The position numbers were made by a program, and so were the translations under genes. Below the pieces are notes generated by a model. It was not told the DNA's origin. It worked only from the letters and a program-made list of their open reading frames with translations, and made no database searches. Of a stretch of DNA of 64,000 bases, positions 62,634 to 64,000 are shown piece by piece (positions within the stretch are counted from its first letter, which is position 1; the number at the start of each line of letters is the position of its first letter). Source of the stretch: Dermanyssus gallinae (lineage: Eukaryota; Arthropoda; Arachnida; Mesostigmata; Dermanyssidae); assembly GCA_003439945.1 (NCBI GenBank), contig QVRM01000301.1:1-64000 (forward strand), read 5' to 3'.

Positions 62634-63692
62634 GCCTATCTGCAATTTCAATAAGCTCCGACTACGGCTCTGGAGAAAAATGTTATTCGGAGCTGACAAA
62701 AATAAGTATTATGAGGATTAGTGCGGATTTAAGCGGAATACCCCACCTGCGAGTCTCCTCTAGGTGTAAGTAAATGTCTGTGAACAATAACCGGCATCAA
62801 AAGCTTTACGTTTAAATTCAATGTGAAACGTTGGAACGATATTTTCCTTTTCATCTTATCGTGCGTATGCGTGCCTGCTTGTACAGAAGAATACGATTCC
62901 TCTGTATACGCACGTCTCGCGAGCATTTGAGCTGTCATGCATGTCCTGATCAGCTCTTTTTCACGTAGATCAACTACTGCCTGTGGGTCGCACAAAAACC
63001 CACAAGATGAATGTCTCTTCTGCAGAACACGATCATCATCAGATACAGCCAAGCGGATCGTCTGTTATGCGTGCCACAGTTCCGTTCTTGTCTTGTAGTG
63101 TGTTCTGTCCCTGTGACCAGTTCGCCATTGTCCCGACCTTGCTGAGTCGTTGAGCCCAAAATCCTCACGGTGCATACATGTGTCTGTGTTTGTGTAAGCG
63201 TGTCCAGCTCAAACGCGCAGCCAAGACCAGCGCTCAGCTCAAGGAACCGTCGACGCTTCTAACCTATTGTGTCAAGTATGTGTACGTACAGAGACGTTTT
63301 TGACGTAAACATTGGAAGACGACGTAGTGCTTACATTTGGTATACGTCTTTAAAGAACTCTTCTTTAAGAAACGTCTTTAAGTTTCGGTTTCGACCGGCA
63401 AGCATCGACGCTGATCGCTGTCGTCGATTTTCGGCATTTTTGTAGGTTTTCACCCTGAATAACCCCTCAGCTAGTGCCAAAACGTGTGTGCAGTTGTGAC
63501 CCGGAACGCCGTGCATTCGGAGATACAGTGAAAAGTGAAGGTTCATTAGTGCCAGGCCCTAATTTCTTGGAAAGGAATTCGCGAAGCACGACTAGCAGTC
63601 TTGGTGTGGCATAACAGTGGACTAAGTGTCTAGAGCCATCCTTCTATGACTTCTCTCAGCAACATCCTAAGCACCCGCATCGTGTCTGGCAA
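62632..63692. other. Region upstream of the PHD frame
   Basis: No repeat or gene is recognised. If the PHD frame that follows is translated from its first ATG, the last few hundred bases here would be its 5' untranslated region or promoter, but I see no clear TATA box or initiator. Confidence 0.4.
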
Positions 63693-64000
63693 ATGAGTGC
63701 TACCGCCGTCGGCGAGAGAAAGCGCCGAGCCGCGGAATCAGCTGAAGATCTTGCCGTAAATATAAACAGTGAACCCAAACGGTCGAGCCGAATGGAAGAG
63801 GGTGGAAATTGCACAAGGTGTGATGCGTCTTTGTGTGGATTGCTACTTAGGTGCGCCAAATGCCATAGAACATTTCATAATGCGTGCAGGGCCACGGACG
63901 AGAGAGCGCCAGTCGAAGACATGGGAAAAGTCGAATGGAGTTGCCGTGTGTGCTCTCTACCGGCCTCCCGCCTGTCGTCTGACGGTATGATGTCAGTCCT
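63693..64000 (+). CDS. PHD-finger protein, 5' part (runs off the window)
   Basis: An ATG at 63693 opens a frame of at least 102 codons that continues past the window edge. Residues 1-33 are basic with GERKRRAAE and EPKRSS patches that could direct nuclear import. Residues 40-87 form a complete C4HC3 PHD finger: C40, C43, C54, C57, H62, C65, C84 and C87, with the typical Trp two residues before the seventh ligand (WSCRVC). PHD fingers commonly bind histone H3 tails in chromatin proteins. Some CR1-like LINEs also carry a PHD finger near the start of ORF1. In this LINE-rich window that is a serious alternative, and the start, basic patch and finger fit both. A second in-frame ATG lies at codon 34. 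Confidence 0.6.
   Translation, partial: MSATAVGERKRRAAESAEDLAVNINSEPKRSSRMEEGGNCTRCDASLCGLLLRCAKCHRTFHNACRATDERAPVEDMGKVEWSCRVCSLPASRLSSDGMMSV

Overview
This is a 64 kb stretch of animal nuclear DNA, most likely from an arthropod. It has no operons, ribosome-binding sites, rRNA or CRISPR arrays. It does have mariner-family DNA transposons, several non-LTR retrotransposon (LINE) relics, tRNA-derived SINEs, a solo LTR, palindromic MITEs and many TA and GTT/AAC microsatellites. I cannot name the species. Most long open frames here are artefacts of microsatellites (poly-Leu, poly-Thr, Tyr-Ile) and should not be read as proteins.

Layout. 0-2.5 kb: GC-rich, low-complexity flank with a strong G-quadruplex motif. 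2.6-5.3 kb: a 1.16 kb palindromic TA-flanked element, then the intact C-terminal part of a LINE protein with a zinc-knuckle and endonuclease-like region, then a SINE; TA repeats separate the three. 7-14 kb: SINEs, an unidentified protein-like frame with one stop (10.27-10.74 kb) and decayed LINE pieces on both strands. 14.7-21.6 kb: a candidate exon, a second palindromic MITE, a transposase relic and a giant GTT array followed by an AAC-rich block. 22-31 kb: more SINEs, a GC-rich island with a minus-strand splice model (24.9-25.7 kb) and another LINE tail. 34.2-35.5 kb: a nearly complete mariner with matching inverted repeats. 36-37.4 kb: AAC/GTT/AAC triplet blocks with a G-quadruplex motif. 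40-56 kb: mostly unannotatable DNA with SINE, LINE, mariner and possible gypsy relics, a stop-depleted minus-strand frame (46.25-47.1 kb) and a decayed second copy of the endonuclease-type LINE tail (55.1-55.7 kb). 56.8-62.6 kb: two more members of the palindromic MITE family, a purine hexanucleotide array, another mariner relic and a SINE split by a solo LTR with perfect 4 bp target duplications. The right edge holds the start of an open frame with a complete PHD finger that runs out of the window.

The elements relate to one another more than to any host pathway. TA-targeting transposons sit inside TA microsatellites. MITEs of one family exist as a plain form and as palindromic derivatives. 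Two LINE families and three SINE families recur as several copies. The only part with a recognisable cellular-type domain is the PHD-finger frame, and that may itself belong to a CR1-like LINE. No host gene can be named with confidence, and no new defence or metabolic system is apparent.
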